Assembly (NCBI GenBank): GCA_963970005.1
Contig: CAXAMN010025251.1
Location: 680,347 to 744,346 of the forward strand
Origin: Durusdinium trenchii
Lineage: Eukaryota; Sar; Dinophyceae; Suessiales; Symbiodiniaceae
Length of the DNA: 64,000 nucleotides
Direction: 5' to 3'
Below the pieces are notes generated by a model. That model was given only the letters and a program-made list of their open reading frames with translations. It did no database searches and was not told the DNA's origin. A program made the position numbers and the translations under genes. This document shows positions 33,452-44,530 of this stretch, one piece after another (within the stretch, counting starts at the first letter, position 1; every line of letters begins with the position of its first letter).

Positions 33452-33626
33452 GGCCATCTAGCAATGGCCTGGCCACCCGGCCACGGCCACGGCCACGGCC
33501 AGAGGGTCAGCCCTTCCCTCGAGGAGAGAGCTGAAAGATTGGCCGAGGAGAAGGACCCGGTGCGGTCCCGACTCTCGACTCAGCCTGCAGACCCTGCGGG
33601 TCCACGCCCGTCACATCAAGCGAAGG
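33452..33626 (+). CDS. Candidate internal exon, unknown product
   Basis: Bounded by a TCTGTTTCAG acceptor (ending 33451) and AAG|GGTAC near 33626. Encodes AMAWPPGHGHGHGQRVSPSL, EERAERLAEEKDPVRSRLST and a proline-rich tail. The GHGHGHG comes from a 6-bp CCACGG repeat. Likely a disordered, charged segment. Confidence 0.4.
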
Positions 33627-35048
33627 GTACAAGTTAAGGCGTTCGCCCTTCTTTTGCCCTTCTTTTGGGTCTTTTCTTTACTTGAAAGACTCATCCGGCA
33701 AAACTTCAAGATGCACATGGCAAAATGGACTGAAACTCACTCCAAGGAGTGCTTGGATCCTCCTCGTGTTGCGTTGGACGACCGTCGTCAACGTCGTCCA
33801 TCCAGTCCATCTGTTCTCCGCAGACCCTGTAGCGGTCTAAAGATGCCTTTCCCCGTTCCCCCGGATAATGAAAGCTGGGTCCTCATTGTTGTGAGCCCTT
33901 AGTGCACAAAGCATCAAGAGCACTTAGAGCGCTGGTTTGCACACGTCGAGTCTCACCCACCCTTAGTAACTGATTCAAAGTCAAAATAGATACAACTCTA
34001 GTATATATGATATAACAATAAGTATATGTTATAAGTAACTCTACACCTTAAACTTGGATCTAGAATATGCATTGAATTTGGACCTGTTTACATTGAACTT
34101 GACTTCAAGACCGGGACACTTCGCAATTGTGGAGTATACCGTGTAGGCAGAGGGGTCCCAGGATCAGGTATGACGTCTCCTTTTCTGTTGCAGTTTTCAG
34201 TTGTTTGTAAATTATCCGGTTCAGCCGCCAAGTGATTTTTACCTCATCGTACTGCAAATCAATTTGGCGCCAGGACAGCTTCAGGCAACGGATGGGAGAG
34301 GTGTCAGAACCACTCCAAGCCACACTGTTTGTAATACATGCAATTTTTACGTGTTCGCACACACACACACACCGAAGAGCAACACAATTCCGGGTGGTCG
34401 CAATAGTGCATTAATAACATGCATTAACACTTTAGAAGTAGTTACCTCTGACACGCCAGAACATCACAGAATACCTTTGATTCCATGATTTCCAAAGGTA
34501 CAGATCCTTAGTGCCCCTCTAAACCCTGTAAGATCCTGTAATTTGTATGTCGGTACAATCCTTTGTTTGGAGGAGAAGACTGGACCAGATCCTGTTGCCT
34601 GTTGCGGTCTTTGAAGTTTGAGCAAGAATCAGCAAGGAATACTGGGTAGTATCTTGTTTCACTAGCTGGGTGTCCCTGCGGGACGGCTGATAGACAGCCA
34701 GACTCTGAGAGAGCACGTCATGAGTTGTCACCTCCACCTAGGGCATGGCGCGGCCATGGGTTGTTTGCCAGATGGATCACGCGAAGAAACTGGAGCACTA
34801 CCCGCCTGCAGATAAACATGGACCCAGAAAACCACTGGGTGGTAGATGAGAATAGTCTTACAGGGGTGCATGGGGGGTCCATTTTCAAAAGTCCATGTTA
34901 GTTTGCAGGTGGTAAGTGTTTGACTGGGCACACGGAGGACAATTCACCATGGCGACTGGAACTGTGCTAGCGAGACTCAAAACGCTACTAAAGAATCCTC
35001 CACCGCTTGATGTTTTCAGGACATCCATGCATTCTTCAGTATTCTACC
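33627..35048. other. No supported gene
   Basis: AT-rich around 33970-34100; a (CA)n run at about 34356-34372. Nothing coding seen with confidence. Confidence 0.4.
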
Positions 35049-35146
35049 CTACCTGAAACAATCATGGAAGTGGAACATGTCCCCTTGGAAGACTGTTTCC
35101 GTCTACACTCTTAGGGTGTTTCCGCTTCCATGATTGTTTCAGGGAG
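35049..35146. mobile_element. Hairpin element, family C (copy 2)
   Basis: CCTGAAACAATCATGGAAG (35052-35070) and its perfect complement (35125-35143), with GTGGAACATGTCCCCTTGGA inside as in copy 1. Confidence 0.75.
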
Positions 35147-35229
35147 GCCACGTGGCCTTGCGGTGCCACGCGACCTTGCGTCGACAACGGTCACTGCTCC
35201 GCCTCTCCTCATGTGGACGGAAGCAACAC

Positions 35230-35493
35230 AGGTCCTGGGTGGAATCTGAGATGGCATCCATTGCAGATGGAACCTTCAAAGAGCCACTCGAACTGGCCAA
35301 CCTGAGTCCTCAAAAAGAGCGGGTGGACTTGAGATACGGTCCTATTTATTTCAGGTGTTTTTGGTGAGTTGGAGTTGGCAGGCTCATCGAAAAAGTACTG
35401 CACAAGTCCAGCTGAAAGAAGAATATTTACCAACAACCACGTGATGGAACGACGACCCTCGGAAGTCCGACATAGACCGCTTAGCCTGGTTTT
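35230..35493 (+). CDS. One or two candidate exons, unknown product
   Basis: WVESEMASIADGTFKEPLEL then ANLSPQKERVDLRYGPIYF (35250-35345) is followed, in a different frame, by ELAGSSKKYCTSPAERRIFT and NNHVMERRPSEVRHRPLSLV (35372-35490), ending near AAAG|GTGTGA. A TTATTTCAG acceptor at about 35354 could join them. A 234-codon minus frame (35209-35913) overlaps; it is longer but its sequence is less protein-like. Confidence 0.33.
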
Positions 35494-35913
35494 TCTGAAA
35501 GGTGTGAGGTGTTTTTTTCCCTGTGGGCGAATCCAGTGGAACTGGGAAGCTATTCTTGGGGTTTCAGGGAAGCAAATCCAAGATGGTGGACCAGGGCCTG
35601 CCAGTGTGCAGATATGATTGTTTGACGTTGCAACAATAGCAGCTCCTGTTCCTTTCAAGGCGGCTGTGACACCTATCGTTACCTTTGTTTGACATTCAGT
35701 TTTTGAATTATGCACCATTAAGGAAGAACAACAAAAAACAATAGAAACACTCATGATCTTGCTACCGCTAGCTAGGCACCACCCCAAACCAGCATCACCT
35801 TGTCTTCCATGTGGTCCTGCTATCCACTTCAAGTGGAGCTCGGACCTTGCAAGGGTTGCAAAGTTGCAACCTGTTGCAACCTCCAGGGGCCAATGATGGC
35901 CGTATAAAATCAT

Positions 35914-37004
35914 GTTCCAACCACATCTTCATTAGGTACTGAGACTGTAGACCCCTCAAATGGCTCAGGAAGCAGTTGGAGCGACCGTTTTGGGTCGGTG
36001 CTGCACGTTTCTCGCGACCGAGGTACAGCGATGCGACCTTCAGGGGTGGAGCTGCCTCTTGATGTCCTCTCTTCTTGACCCTCCGTAGTATCTTATGGTA
36101 TCTTACGTAGGTTGAAGTAAGTAACGGGATGTAAAGGGGTTATTTGGGGATATGGTTTAATATGTTTTAACGTGTGTTGTTATGTTTACATCGATTCTCG
36201 ACTTTGTTTGGTTCAAAGGAGTTTTGTTCTTGGGCTTGCATGTGTTATTAGCCTGTTCTTTGGGGTGTCCGATGGCCATTCCGATGGCCGGGCTTCCCTT
36301 TCGCCATGGACATGCCTGGACTCTGAAGTCATAGTTACGTGGATGGCCCCACCTGCCAGCAGCTCCAAAGAACTGTGTTCAGCAGTTTTTGTTTGCTCCA
36401 TCCAGTGAGGGGATGCTCACAGGATAGCACAGCTGGTGTGTATTCCAAGGATAGCAGGTGGTTTGGTCTTCCGGAAGTGGTCCATGCCCATGCCATGAGA
36501 TTCATGTTGGTTTTTATTTGGGCGCATGTGGTGGTGCCATGCAAAAGTAATATAAACTAGACTGATCCCCAACAATCTGGTTGTCACCATCTACTGAACA
36601 CCATGTTTTGGTTGGTTTAGGATGAATGTAGAAGCATCGCAGAGTTGATGCAATCTGGAACTCACGCAACTTCTTCCCCACCCCTTGAAGGACAAGATCA
36701 TTGTACCAAGAAGGACATCCGCCAGCAAGTCCAGCAAGTCCTGACGTCGCTTTAGGCTTTTGGACTTGCTTCAACTTCACCCTTCACCCTTAGAGCTCGG
36801 TTTTCCCGGGTGCAAACCTACGGCCGCTGTTGGAACCTGCTAAGCCGCTGTTGGGTGGGGTATTGGGTGGCAGCTAACCGTCCGGCCACAGGCCACCGGA
36901 ACGATGTCATCATATCATACCCAGTGGATGGGGGGGGAGAGGTGGTTTCCCCACTATATCAACAAGAATAGGTCGAAGGTTAACGGTGAACCTTTGTTTT
37001 CCAG
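35914..37004. other. No supported gene
   Basis: Short frames only; no repeats of the named families. Confidence 0.4.
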
Positions 37005-37205
37005 GGAAAGCTGAAGGAGTCAGCCCATACCATATGCTCCGTGATTTCCTCTCCTTCGCCCAGGAGAGTTTGTTGACGCCCTACGAGCGGCGGCGGGTAA
37101 TGCTGGAGATCGCCCAGGCGACGGATCGCGACGGTTCGTTTCCGCGGGATTTGCACCGTTGTTCACCAGTCATGAGTCGGGTGTGGTTGGCCACGGGCGC
37201 TCTCA
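37005..37205 (+). CDS. Candidate exon, unknown product
   Basis: Starts after TTTGTTTTCCAG (acceptor ending 37004). Encodes AEGVSPYHMLRDFLSFAQES, LLTPYERRRVMLEIAQATDR and DGSFPRDLHRCSPVMSRVW, a convincing mixed-helix protein segment. The frame stays open to 37249. It may be the first recognisable exon of the plus-strand gene or genes spread over 37-49 kb. Family not recognised. Confidence 0.48.
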
Positions 37206-37510
37206 TGAGAGATGTGAAGGCGACAAATTTTTGTTTGACACTTTGTTAAGGAGCCGCCGCACAGTGACAGAAACATCTAGTCTATACAGTTGTGAATTTC
37301 GTCTTACCTGGCTGTTTCCGCAGTGAAACTGTACCAAACGTGCATTTCTACACCCTCAAACATCTAAAACCCGAACATAGACGGCACATGACGGCTGCCT
37401 GGGCCATCCAATGGGTGTCCAACAGACTACCCTACACTACTAGACTGGACCTCCAGACAGGATGATCCTGAGGGATGGTTCTTCTTCTTCCCTACAAATC
37501 CAAGTAATTA

Positions 37511-37590
37511 CCTGCTCAGAAGGTGATTGGAGACTATTTTTGTAGGCTTGGAGGGCCCAGTCGTACCTCCTGAGAAGGTGGCAGTGGATC
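37511..37590. mobile_element. Hairpin element, family B (copy 4, partial)
   Basis: GGTGATTGGAGACTATTTTT then GGGCCCAGTCGTACCTCC and GAGAAGGTGGCAGTGGATC; nearly the same as 41655-41730. The left arm is damaged. Confidence 0.6.
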
Positions 37591-37732
37591 TGGCTTTGTA
37601 TCCCTTTTGTCCTTTGCATCGTTTGTACCGAGGCGTATGGCTTATACACCCTGATGACCAAAGGAACTGGGCGTATGCCACCACGCAGCTTGGAATGAAC
37701 TTATTTAACGGTGTTTCTCGTGTTTGTTTGTC

Positions 37733-37824
37733 CCAGGACCTTCAGTACCTGACCTCTTTGACCTCTTCATGCACGATTCATGACCTCCGGGATCTCAAGG
37801 GCGGTCACGAACTGAAGGTCCTGG
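37733..37824. mobile_element. Hairpin element, family G (copy 2)
   Basis: CCAGGACCTTCAG at 37733 and CTGAAGGTCCTGG ending 37824, with the arms continuing imperfectly (TACCTGACC / GGTCACGAA). Internal TGACCTCTTTGACCTCTTCA corresponds to the GAGGTCAC repeats of copy 1. Confidence 0.6.
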
Positions 37825-38248
37825 TCCTGCCATATTTCCATGGCAGATGCTCAATGTCCGGAGTTATGCGGAGGTGTTCAGCGTCGTATCCTGCACAGCT
37901 GCTACACCACTGGCTCCAAGCAACCTGCATCCTCAAAAAAGCTACATATTAATGCTGTCCCAAAGGACACAACCAGTTCACATCACCTGAAGATTCTTCT
38001 GCACACTATCCATATGGCCATCATATGGCACCATCAAACAACCACGTTCCACCTTCCTCATCGCTGTCCCCCACCACATTCGGGCACCGGTCGCGTGGCG
38101 CACCCAGGCGTGCGCAATAGCTTGGAGCGGGCTCCCGGCATCACCGAGTCCGATTTGGTGCCTCCGCCCGGCTGCGCCTCGGCGGAGGGAGGTTTAGAGA
38201 CCAAGTCCGATGTTTGCAGGGGAAGTCTTAGAGAGATGCAGTTGATGG

Positions 38249-38398
38249 ATGCTTGGTGGGGGAGGTCTTGGAGAGGTTCTGCAGACCATCAAGCTGGAGT
38301 TACTGGAGCCTGTTCTGAAGCTGATGGATGTTGTGGGAAGTTTTGATGTGCGGACGGAGCTCATGGCCCTTGTCCCCAGCGTGCTGGCCACAAATTGA
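38249..38398 (+). CDS. Short candidate exon, unknown product
   Basis: LGEVLQTIKLELLEPVLKLM then DVVGSFDVRTELMALVPSVL and a stop at 38396-38398. The amphipathic helical pattern is strong for so short a frame (49 codons). An ATG at 38249 could be a start, but an internal exon is as likely. Confidence 0.4.
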   Translation: MLGGGGLGEVLQTIKLELLEPVLKLMDVVGSFDVRTELMALVPSVLATN

Positions 38399-38914
38399 GC
38401 TCAAAAATCGCGATACAGAAGTTCATTGGACAAAGATCAGTATAGGATATATAGTTTTGTAATTTGTAATGTTCAATCTGCAACCAGCAAACAACCGGCC
38501 TCGACAGCTATGTATGATTTGTGATTTCAAATACGGAGGTCAGAGTCAGGGTAACTTGATATTGATGTTTGTCACACGGGAAGGTGGGCAAATTCCTGGC
38601 TGGATGGAGGGGAGGGGAGGGCCTGGCTCTGTTTTTTATTTCTGGGCCGAGGCTTAAAAGTCTACAACATGACCAGCTTCAGCAGGGTCCGGTGCCCAGT
38701 TTGAGCGCCCAGCTCAGCGCCTTTCAAAGACACACGCAGTGCATTGGATTCAGTTGCACTTGGCGTTCTATAGACTGGGTTGCTGCAGAGGTGTATTTTG
38801 TTCATTTCGACTGATCGTCATGAGCGCCAGAACTTCCAGCTTGCAACAAATGAAGAACTTGCAACTTCGCTCACGTTCTGTTTTGCTACTCCTGCTTCCT
38901 ATCCAATTTTACAG

Positions 38915-38995
38915 GACATGTCGGCCAAGCTGGATGGAATCTCTTCCGGTGGTCGGCTGCCCTTGGGGCAGGAGTTCTCAGCTGCTCGGCAATTT
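38915..38995 (+). CDS. 81-bp exon with canonical splice signals
   Basis: CCAATTTTACAG acceptor (ending 38914) and TTT|GTGAGT donor (38995/38996). The 27 codons read DMSAKLDGISSGGRLPLGQE FSAARQF. Very likely an internal exon of the plus-strand gene in this region. Confidence 0.55.
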
Positions 38996-39044
38996 GTGAG
39001 TCTAGCTGGCGGCCTTATCATATGTTATAGTAGGAAGCGACCTG

Positions 39045-39121
39045 CACTCCCCGAAACAATCATGGACTGGACGTGGTATCCAAAGGGCCCAATCCATCCA
39101 CTTCCATGACTCTTCCGCGGA
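39045..39121. mobile_element. Hairpin element, family C (copy 3, diverged)
   Basis: ACTCCCCGAAACAATCATGG at the left and CCACTTCCATGACTCTTCCG at the right. The arms still pair imperfectly. Confidence 0.5.
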
Positions 39122-39178
39122 GTCTACACCTGATTTTAGTCTGTTGTGAAGTGGTTTACAAGTTTCATGCTCCCACAG

Positions 39179-39307
39179 GATCAGTCACTGCAACATCAAG
39201 TCATTTCAGGTCCCTTCAAGCGCAAGCTGCAAGCTGCTGCGTACAGCAACCCCAAAGTCGGCCTATCATTTGCCTTTTCCAATTCCAATCCCTTAAGACC
39301 GGGATAG
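39179..39307 (+). CDS. Candidate exon, unknown product
   Basis: After a GCTCCCACAG acceptor (ending 39178): DQSLQHQVISGPFKRKLQAA, AYSNPKVGLSFAFSNSNPLR, stop at 39305-39307. It could also be cut earlier at TTTCAG|GTCCC (about 39210). Same strand and style as the 38.9-kb exon. Confidence 0.35.
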   Translation, partial: DQSLQHQVISGPFKRKLQAAAYSNPKVGLSFAFSNSNPLRPG

Positions 39308-39517
39308 ATGGGCTGATGGCACTCACTAACGATTGAACTTGCAAACGCGAAGTCGCACAAAACCCTCCAAAAACGGGCCACGTCATTGACATATATTTAC
39401 ACACAGGTGTCCCAAAACCGTCAGTTTGAGCCGAAATACACAAAAACACACATTGACGATACGGATCGTCGGTCCCGTCGTCCCGTCCTCTCTCCTCTCT
39501 GTCCGGTCCTCTCTCAG

Positions 39518-39610
39518 GCGAGTGAAAAGGCCGTCATTCATTTGTTGGCCTTGGATCGAGAGCTGGTCGTGGTGCAAGAACGCCACTCGCCCGACGTGTC
39601 CGACCGGTAG
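39518..39610 (+). CDS. Candidate exon, unknown product
   Basis: After a polypyrimidine tract and CTCTCAG (ending 39517): ASEKAVIHLLALDRELVVVQ then ERHSPDVSDR and a stop at 39608-39610. The strong acceptor and helical sequence make it credible. Confidence 0.42.
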   Translation, partial: ASEKAVIHLLALDRELVVVQERHSPDVSDR

Positions 39611-39914
39611 ACCGGTATCGAGTGGGGGAGAGGGAGATAGCGGCGAGGTCGTGGCAGTTGGGCGAGTCCAGGTGAATAACCTGATGAGGTTGCCAGGGGT
39701 GTGAAGCCCACCGGTTTTGAAGTGTTTTTGTTTTTGTTTAATAAGTGAATGTGAGAGTGAACCCGTGTACCCCCCGCATTGTGGGTTTATTGTTGTCCCG
39801 CCCCATCAATAATTAGGGTTGGACCGAGAACAGTCTGAAGCCGGTCATCCACTGTTACGTCCCAGTGTAACTTGCCCGCTGCCCCTTGCCCCCTGGCTCA
39901 TTTTAGAGAAGCAG

Positions 39915-40040
39915 GACACAAAGCATTACTTGAAAAGGCAGCTGGAAGTGAAAGGGACGATCTCTCATGAATTGCACCTAGACTGGAACTTCACATGCCA
40001 GCAAAGTCAACCTTCAAGATATTGTGGCTTCTGGCAACGA
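39915..40040 (+). CDS. Candidate internal exon, unknown product
   Basis: Between AGAAGCAG (ending 39914) and ACGA|GTGAGT (40040/40041):DTKHYLKRQLEVKGTISHEL then HLDWNFTCQQSQPSRYCGFW. Good donor, ordinary acceptor. Product unknown. Confidence 0.42.
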
Positions 40041-40179
40041 GTGAGTGACTGGCATTCTCAATCGCGCCTTAGTGCAATTTCGTTTGGTATCTTGTGCTAT
40101 GATTGCCATTTGTACCACCCGAGGTGTAGATCTAAAGGATGTGCTGGAGGAAAAGAACTCCATTTTTCCATGGCCCCTA

Positions 40180-41395
40180 CCTTAAGAAATTATTTGGAGG
40201 TGGGAGTCACTTAACGCAATATTTTTTCCAAATAATTAACTAAAAGTATTATTTGGCAAGCCATGTAGGTGGTGGTTCCAAAATAACTTTTACTCGAACA
40301 GTCTAGGTGGTGCAAAATAATTTTCATATGATAGATACTATGTCTAAATAAGTTCGAGTCTATGACTACCCACCTGTACAAGATTATTTAGAATAATTTT
40401 GAGTATATGAGGACCCACCTGTCTGGCTGGCAGAGCAGCAGCTTGCAAACAAGCACCTCAGAGTTACAGCCTCTGGGCACAATGCTTTGTGGGTTTACTG
40501 CTAGATCAAAGCTAGAGAGAAATAACTATTTCATAAAAATTGCGAGGCACACTTGGTCCAATGCTTTGGAAGGCATCGAATCAAAGTCCACAGGCTGAGA
40601 ATGCTTGCGAGTCGAGGACACCTGTCATCTCAATAGGAGGAAATTGAGGAAAAGGAAAATAATGTTGACAAAAAACAATACAGATAGTTGGAAACAGGGA
40701 GAAAGGTGGAAGAAAAGGAGCATGGCCACCAAATCCAATATAACAAAATTATTTGAGAGGATGGGTGACTACACAACCACCCATTAAATGGGCTTCAATC
40801 ACAGGAAACTAGGTGGAAAAGGACAGGGTACAACCTCATACAACCTCTATAATGAAATTATTTGAGGGGGTGGGTGACTACGCAACCACCCATTACTAAT
40901 TACTGTAAATGGCGCCAACGGGAGAAAAGGGTGGAAAAGGATAGAACAAACAACAAGGAAACAGTGGAAGAGGAAAAGAGATTGGAAACAATGTGCAAAT
41001 TCGCTAGGTTTTTGAAGATTTGATTAAACATAGCCAGGGAGAACCGGCATAAACCAACATCAGCGGCTTAGGGGTTCGTGTTAGCCACGTAGAGCGGGAC
41101 GGTGGGACTATAGCAAGCAGCAGCAGCCCCAATAATAAATTATTTGAAGGGTGGTTGACTACTCAACTACCCATTATGACACTGTCCGTGGTAATCCGAG
41201 CTGAGTCAACTTTGGTCAACTTTAGGGGGGGTGGGTCCCACCTAGACGGTCTCGTGTCGGATCTATGTTGGAAATGTGTATTACATTATTGAAATTATTT
41301 GGCAGACCCTGACAGTCCAGAAATAATTTGATGCGGATATCTCCAACCACCTCAAAATAAAGAATTTATTATTTTGAGGTGGGTGGTACGGTGGG
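40180..41395. repeat. AATTATTTG/GGGTGGGTGACTAC repeat cluster
   Basis: Units with AAATTATTTG, then GGGTGGGTGACTACGCAACC and ACCCATTA at 40748-40786, 40853-40893 and 41142-41175, each preceded by an AGGTGGAAAAGGA-type stretch, so the larger unit is roughly 110 bp and degenerate. Related AATAATTT/GGTGG words occur at 40188, 40240, 40318, 40385 and 41290. 41347-41388 is a hairpin: CCACCTCAAAATAA and its complement. Confidence 0.65.
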
Positions 41396-41626
41396 TGGGC
41401 CCAGTGGAGGGCCTATATTTTTCCGCCCACCAGGGCCAACCGCAGCCCAGGTTGGGGCAGGGGCGAACGCCTGGTGATCCACGCGCCTCGGTTGTTTTGG
41501 GCACGCGTCGACACAGTCGACACTTGACTTGGCCACTCAACGTCAGTCAGAGCCGCCAAAGTCACTAAGTCGGAGTCCAAGTCACTGACGTCGGAGTCCA
41601 ATCACTGACGTCAGAGTTGATACATT

Positions 41627-41738
41627 TGTAGGGATCCAAGTACCTTCTCAGGTACGGTGATTGGAGACTATTTATGTAGGCGCCAAGTTCCGAGCCCAGT
41701 CGTACCTCCTGAGAAGGTGGCAGTGGATCCCTATAGGG
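41627..41738. mobile_element. Hairpin element, family B (copy 5)
   Basis: Starts TGTAGGGATCCAAGTACC and ends GGATCCCTATAGGGA. The inside shares GGTGATTGGAGACTATTT and GCCCAGTCGTACCTCCTGAG with the 37.5-kb copy. Confidence 0.7.
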
Positions 41739-43539
41739 ACATTAGATACTGTTTGTTCGAGATTGGGTCCCGAATCCCTGAAGTGGAGGGACGAAGGTTT
41801 TTCGAAGAGAAGGGATTGCAAGGCGCCCAGATCGGCGCCGGGATCGACATGGGATTTGGACCAAGTCTCGGTGGGCCAATTCTTTTGCTTTTTGGTGTGG
41901 TCATATTTGATTCGGCTTGCTGTCAAGCCTGTCCAGCCTGGAGCTGATCTTGGGACAGTCTGACTTAAGCTGGGGTTACTTCACCCTTCAGGCCTTCAGG
42001 TGATTTCGGCCAGCTAGGACTGTGAGGCACTTCTCAACTCAAAGTTGCAGTTGCGATGAAGCATTATGGGCCAGGTGCTCTCCGCAGATTCCTTAACAAT
42101 TTGGTTTGGTAATTGAAGGTGACCAATGCCTGCGCATGCACGAAAGTTTGTTGCTGGGCATCTCACTGCTACCCTTCATGAAAGAAACGATATGATATAA
42201 CTTAGGTTCCCTTATTCCCTTTGAACATCTTACACGCAGACCGTATGCCGACAGGTCATGAGCCCCCAGACAGGTCATGTTTCACCGGTTTTTGTGCCAC
42301 GTTCGGTCCTGGAGTCCCTTGAGGATACGGGCTCCTTTGCGAAGGGCTTATCTGCAAAGCTGGATGCCCTCGATGGAGGTCGGGGGATGGAGTTGTCCAT
42401 CACAGAAAAGAGATGAAACATATTGGGGGACCTCCCGAAGACCGACCTTCCAAAAATGAAGGGACATAGACAAAAACAGATACTTGGTTGGAGGCTGGTT
42501 GGGGCTCCCTACCACATCCGTTTCAGATGGTTTTGACTCTTTAGATGCCCCTCCAAAGCCCGGTGGCCTACATCCACACCATGGGAACCCCCACTTCGTT
42601 GGATGTAGCTCGTGCGAGTTCAGAAAATGTACAGAACACCGACAGATGAGTTCTGCTTCTTCTTCGAACAGAACCGACAGACCTGCCAACGACACGACAG
42701 ACCGACCGGTGGACCTGTCTGCCACGAGCAGTCTCAGTGTTCGTTGGCTTTTGAGGGCCGGAGCTGCAAATCGGTGTTGGTGAGAGCAGTGAGCCCCTTT
42801 TCAGCCTTCCCTTCCGTCCAGAGTCCACTTGGACCCTTGTCAAGAGCATTCAATAACCACATAAAGTCACTTGGAGTCGTAATCAGCTACAGTACTTGAC
42901 TAGATGCAAGTAAGATGTGATGAGATGAGTGCCTCAGTCGTGTAGGGTGGCTGATCGTCGCCACATGCCACCCGAATCCATGTGTGAATCGTGATTCTGA
43001 AGGTGGCTCAACCACCATCTCTACGCAGAAGCTCACCAACATTGAGATGAAGCTTGTCCAGTCCTCAGTTTGGTTACAGCTTGTGGCTATTTTTCCCGAG
43101 AAGCCCGACAAAAGGAGGAATCAGAAGAGTTTTTTGGTTAAATCTCCTTGAGTGATTTTGTGGGCCTTGCCCAAGAGCAGGAAGTCATAAGCAAACGCAC
43201 TTAGAGGATTGTTGTCCCAATAGGTTTGCAGCTGTTGTGAAAGATTTTGAAACCAAGCCATGCACATGTCTCAGAGCAATGGCTCCTTTGGCCTAGGTGC
43301 ATGCGCAAGCTGCTCAGAAAGGCTTACGAGTACGTACCGCTTTGGATGAGAATGGTGACGAAGTACTCAAGGCGATGCATGGACGTTGCACACGTGCCTA
43401 TATAGTAATATTGATCGCAGTAGGCTGACATGCCGAGTTTTCTGACATGAAGTGAAATCAATGGGCTGAGGACGTGAAAACATTCAGTGGGCGAGTAAAA
43501 TGCCACCATACCAAAGCCCGCCAAAGCCACCAGTTGGAC
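41739..43539. other. No supported gene
   Basis: Open frames at 42484-42899 on both strands are polar and ambiguous. No repeats of the named families. Confidence 0.35.
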
Positions 43540-44510
43540 TGGGGAAAAGCATGGACAAGCATGGAAAAGCCAGGTACGGTGGACGGAATGTTTGGCCTCA
43601 CTTGATGTAGGTTCATGCTCAACAACATGTTCAGGCACCGATGTAGGCACCGATGGATTTTGAGGCATGCTCCAGTCACTCCAGTCCTCGACGCAGCCGT
43701 AAAACATCGGCAACAGCGAGGGTAGGGCAGCTAACTCATGTTTAGAGAGTCCATTTCTTGTCTAATTCGGTTACGTATATATTTTCATGTATTTTCCCAT
43801 CAGTTGCTAAGAGAGGATCATACATGCGGCTAAGCCGGATAAACAAGCGACTGCCTGATTGATGCAGTTCCGTTTCTGTGACACATTCTGAGTCCCATGC
43901 GGTCTTGGTGGATGGAATGCCCCCTGGAAAGACCACGAAATCCTCTACCAACATGGGATTGTCCACGGTTGGTGAATCCATGTGTTTAATCCCTTCTGCA
44001 ATCACAGGGTCGAAGAAAACCCTGCATGAACCTTGCATTCCAAGTGCGTCAGACGGAATTATGAATGGATTTGAGATACATCTAGAGGGGTGCAGTAGGC
44101 GACTTCATAAGCAACACCTCACCACCTATACTGCTTGCCGCACGCAGCCAGCTTGCTTTTTCAATGTGCACAGGCAAACGACAGACATTCAGGGTATTTG
44201 CATCATAGCCCTACTGTCATGTTCTGGCCGGACAGGTTTCACATGGTTTCGCTCGAAAACAAGGATTGATTGTCGGGGTTCCCGCATATCTTCTGCATGC
44301 CAACACACTCCATGGCCTACGGGTCAACAAGAGCTGAGGCTTTTTCCTTTGGAAACCTGGTGTGTCTAGCAGCCCAGCTACACCAACTTCCCAATTTCCA
44401 TCTCATGGGAATGCCAACACCCATCGCAGCCTCGGGTTTTTCATGCCAAACCGACGCAGCAAATCCATCCCTCAAACCTTCGCGGCAATCTTGATAATAT
44501 AAATTTAAAT
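43540..44510 (-). CDS. Unidentified minus-strand coding block (two or three exons)
   Basis: Read on the minus strand: 44510 to about 44320 gives CREGLRDGFAASVWHEKPEA and PMRWKLGSWCSWAARHTRFP; about 44095 to 43742 gives HPSRCISNPFIIPSDALGMQ, CRVFFDPVIAEGIKHMDSPT, LVEDFVVFPGGIPSTKTAWD and RLFIRLSRMYDPLLATDGKI; 43735 to 43540 gives PMFYGCVEDWSDWSMPQNPS and VPEHVVEHEPTSSEAKHSVH. The middle block is the most convincing and is open well beyond its first Met. The join to the last block needs a one-base shift or a splice near 43738. It runs against the plus-strand exons on either side, so it is a separate gene or insert. Family not recognised. Confidence 0.45.
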
Positions 44511-44530
44511 CAATCCTTTCAAACTTCTTA

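Noticed and set aside
35209..35913. 234-codon minus-strand open frame
   Set aside because: Longest frame in the area but no motif, and the plus-strand frames beneath it look more protein-like and have splice signals.
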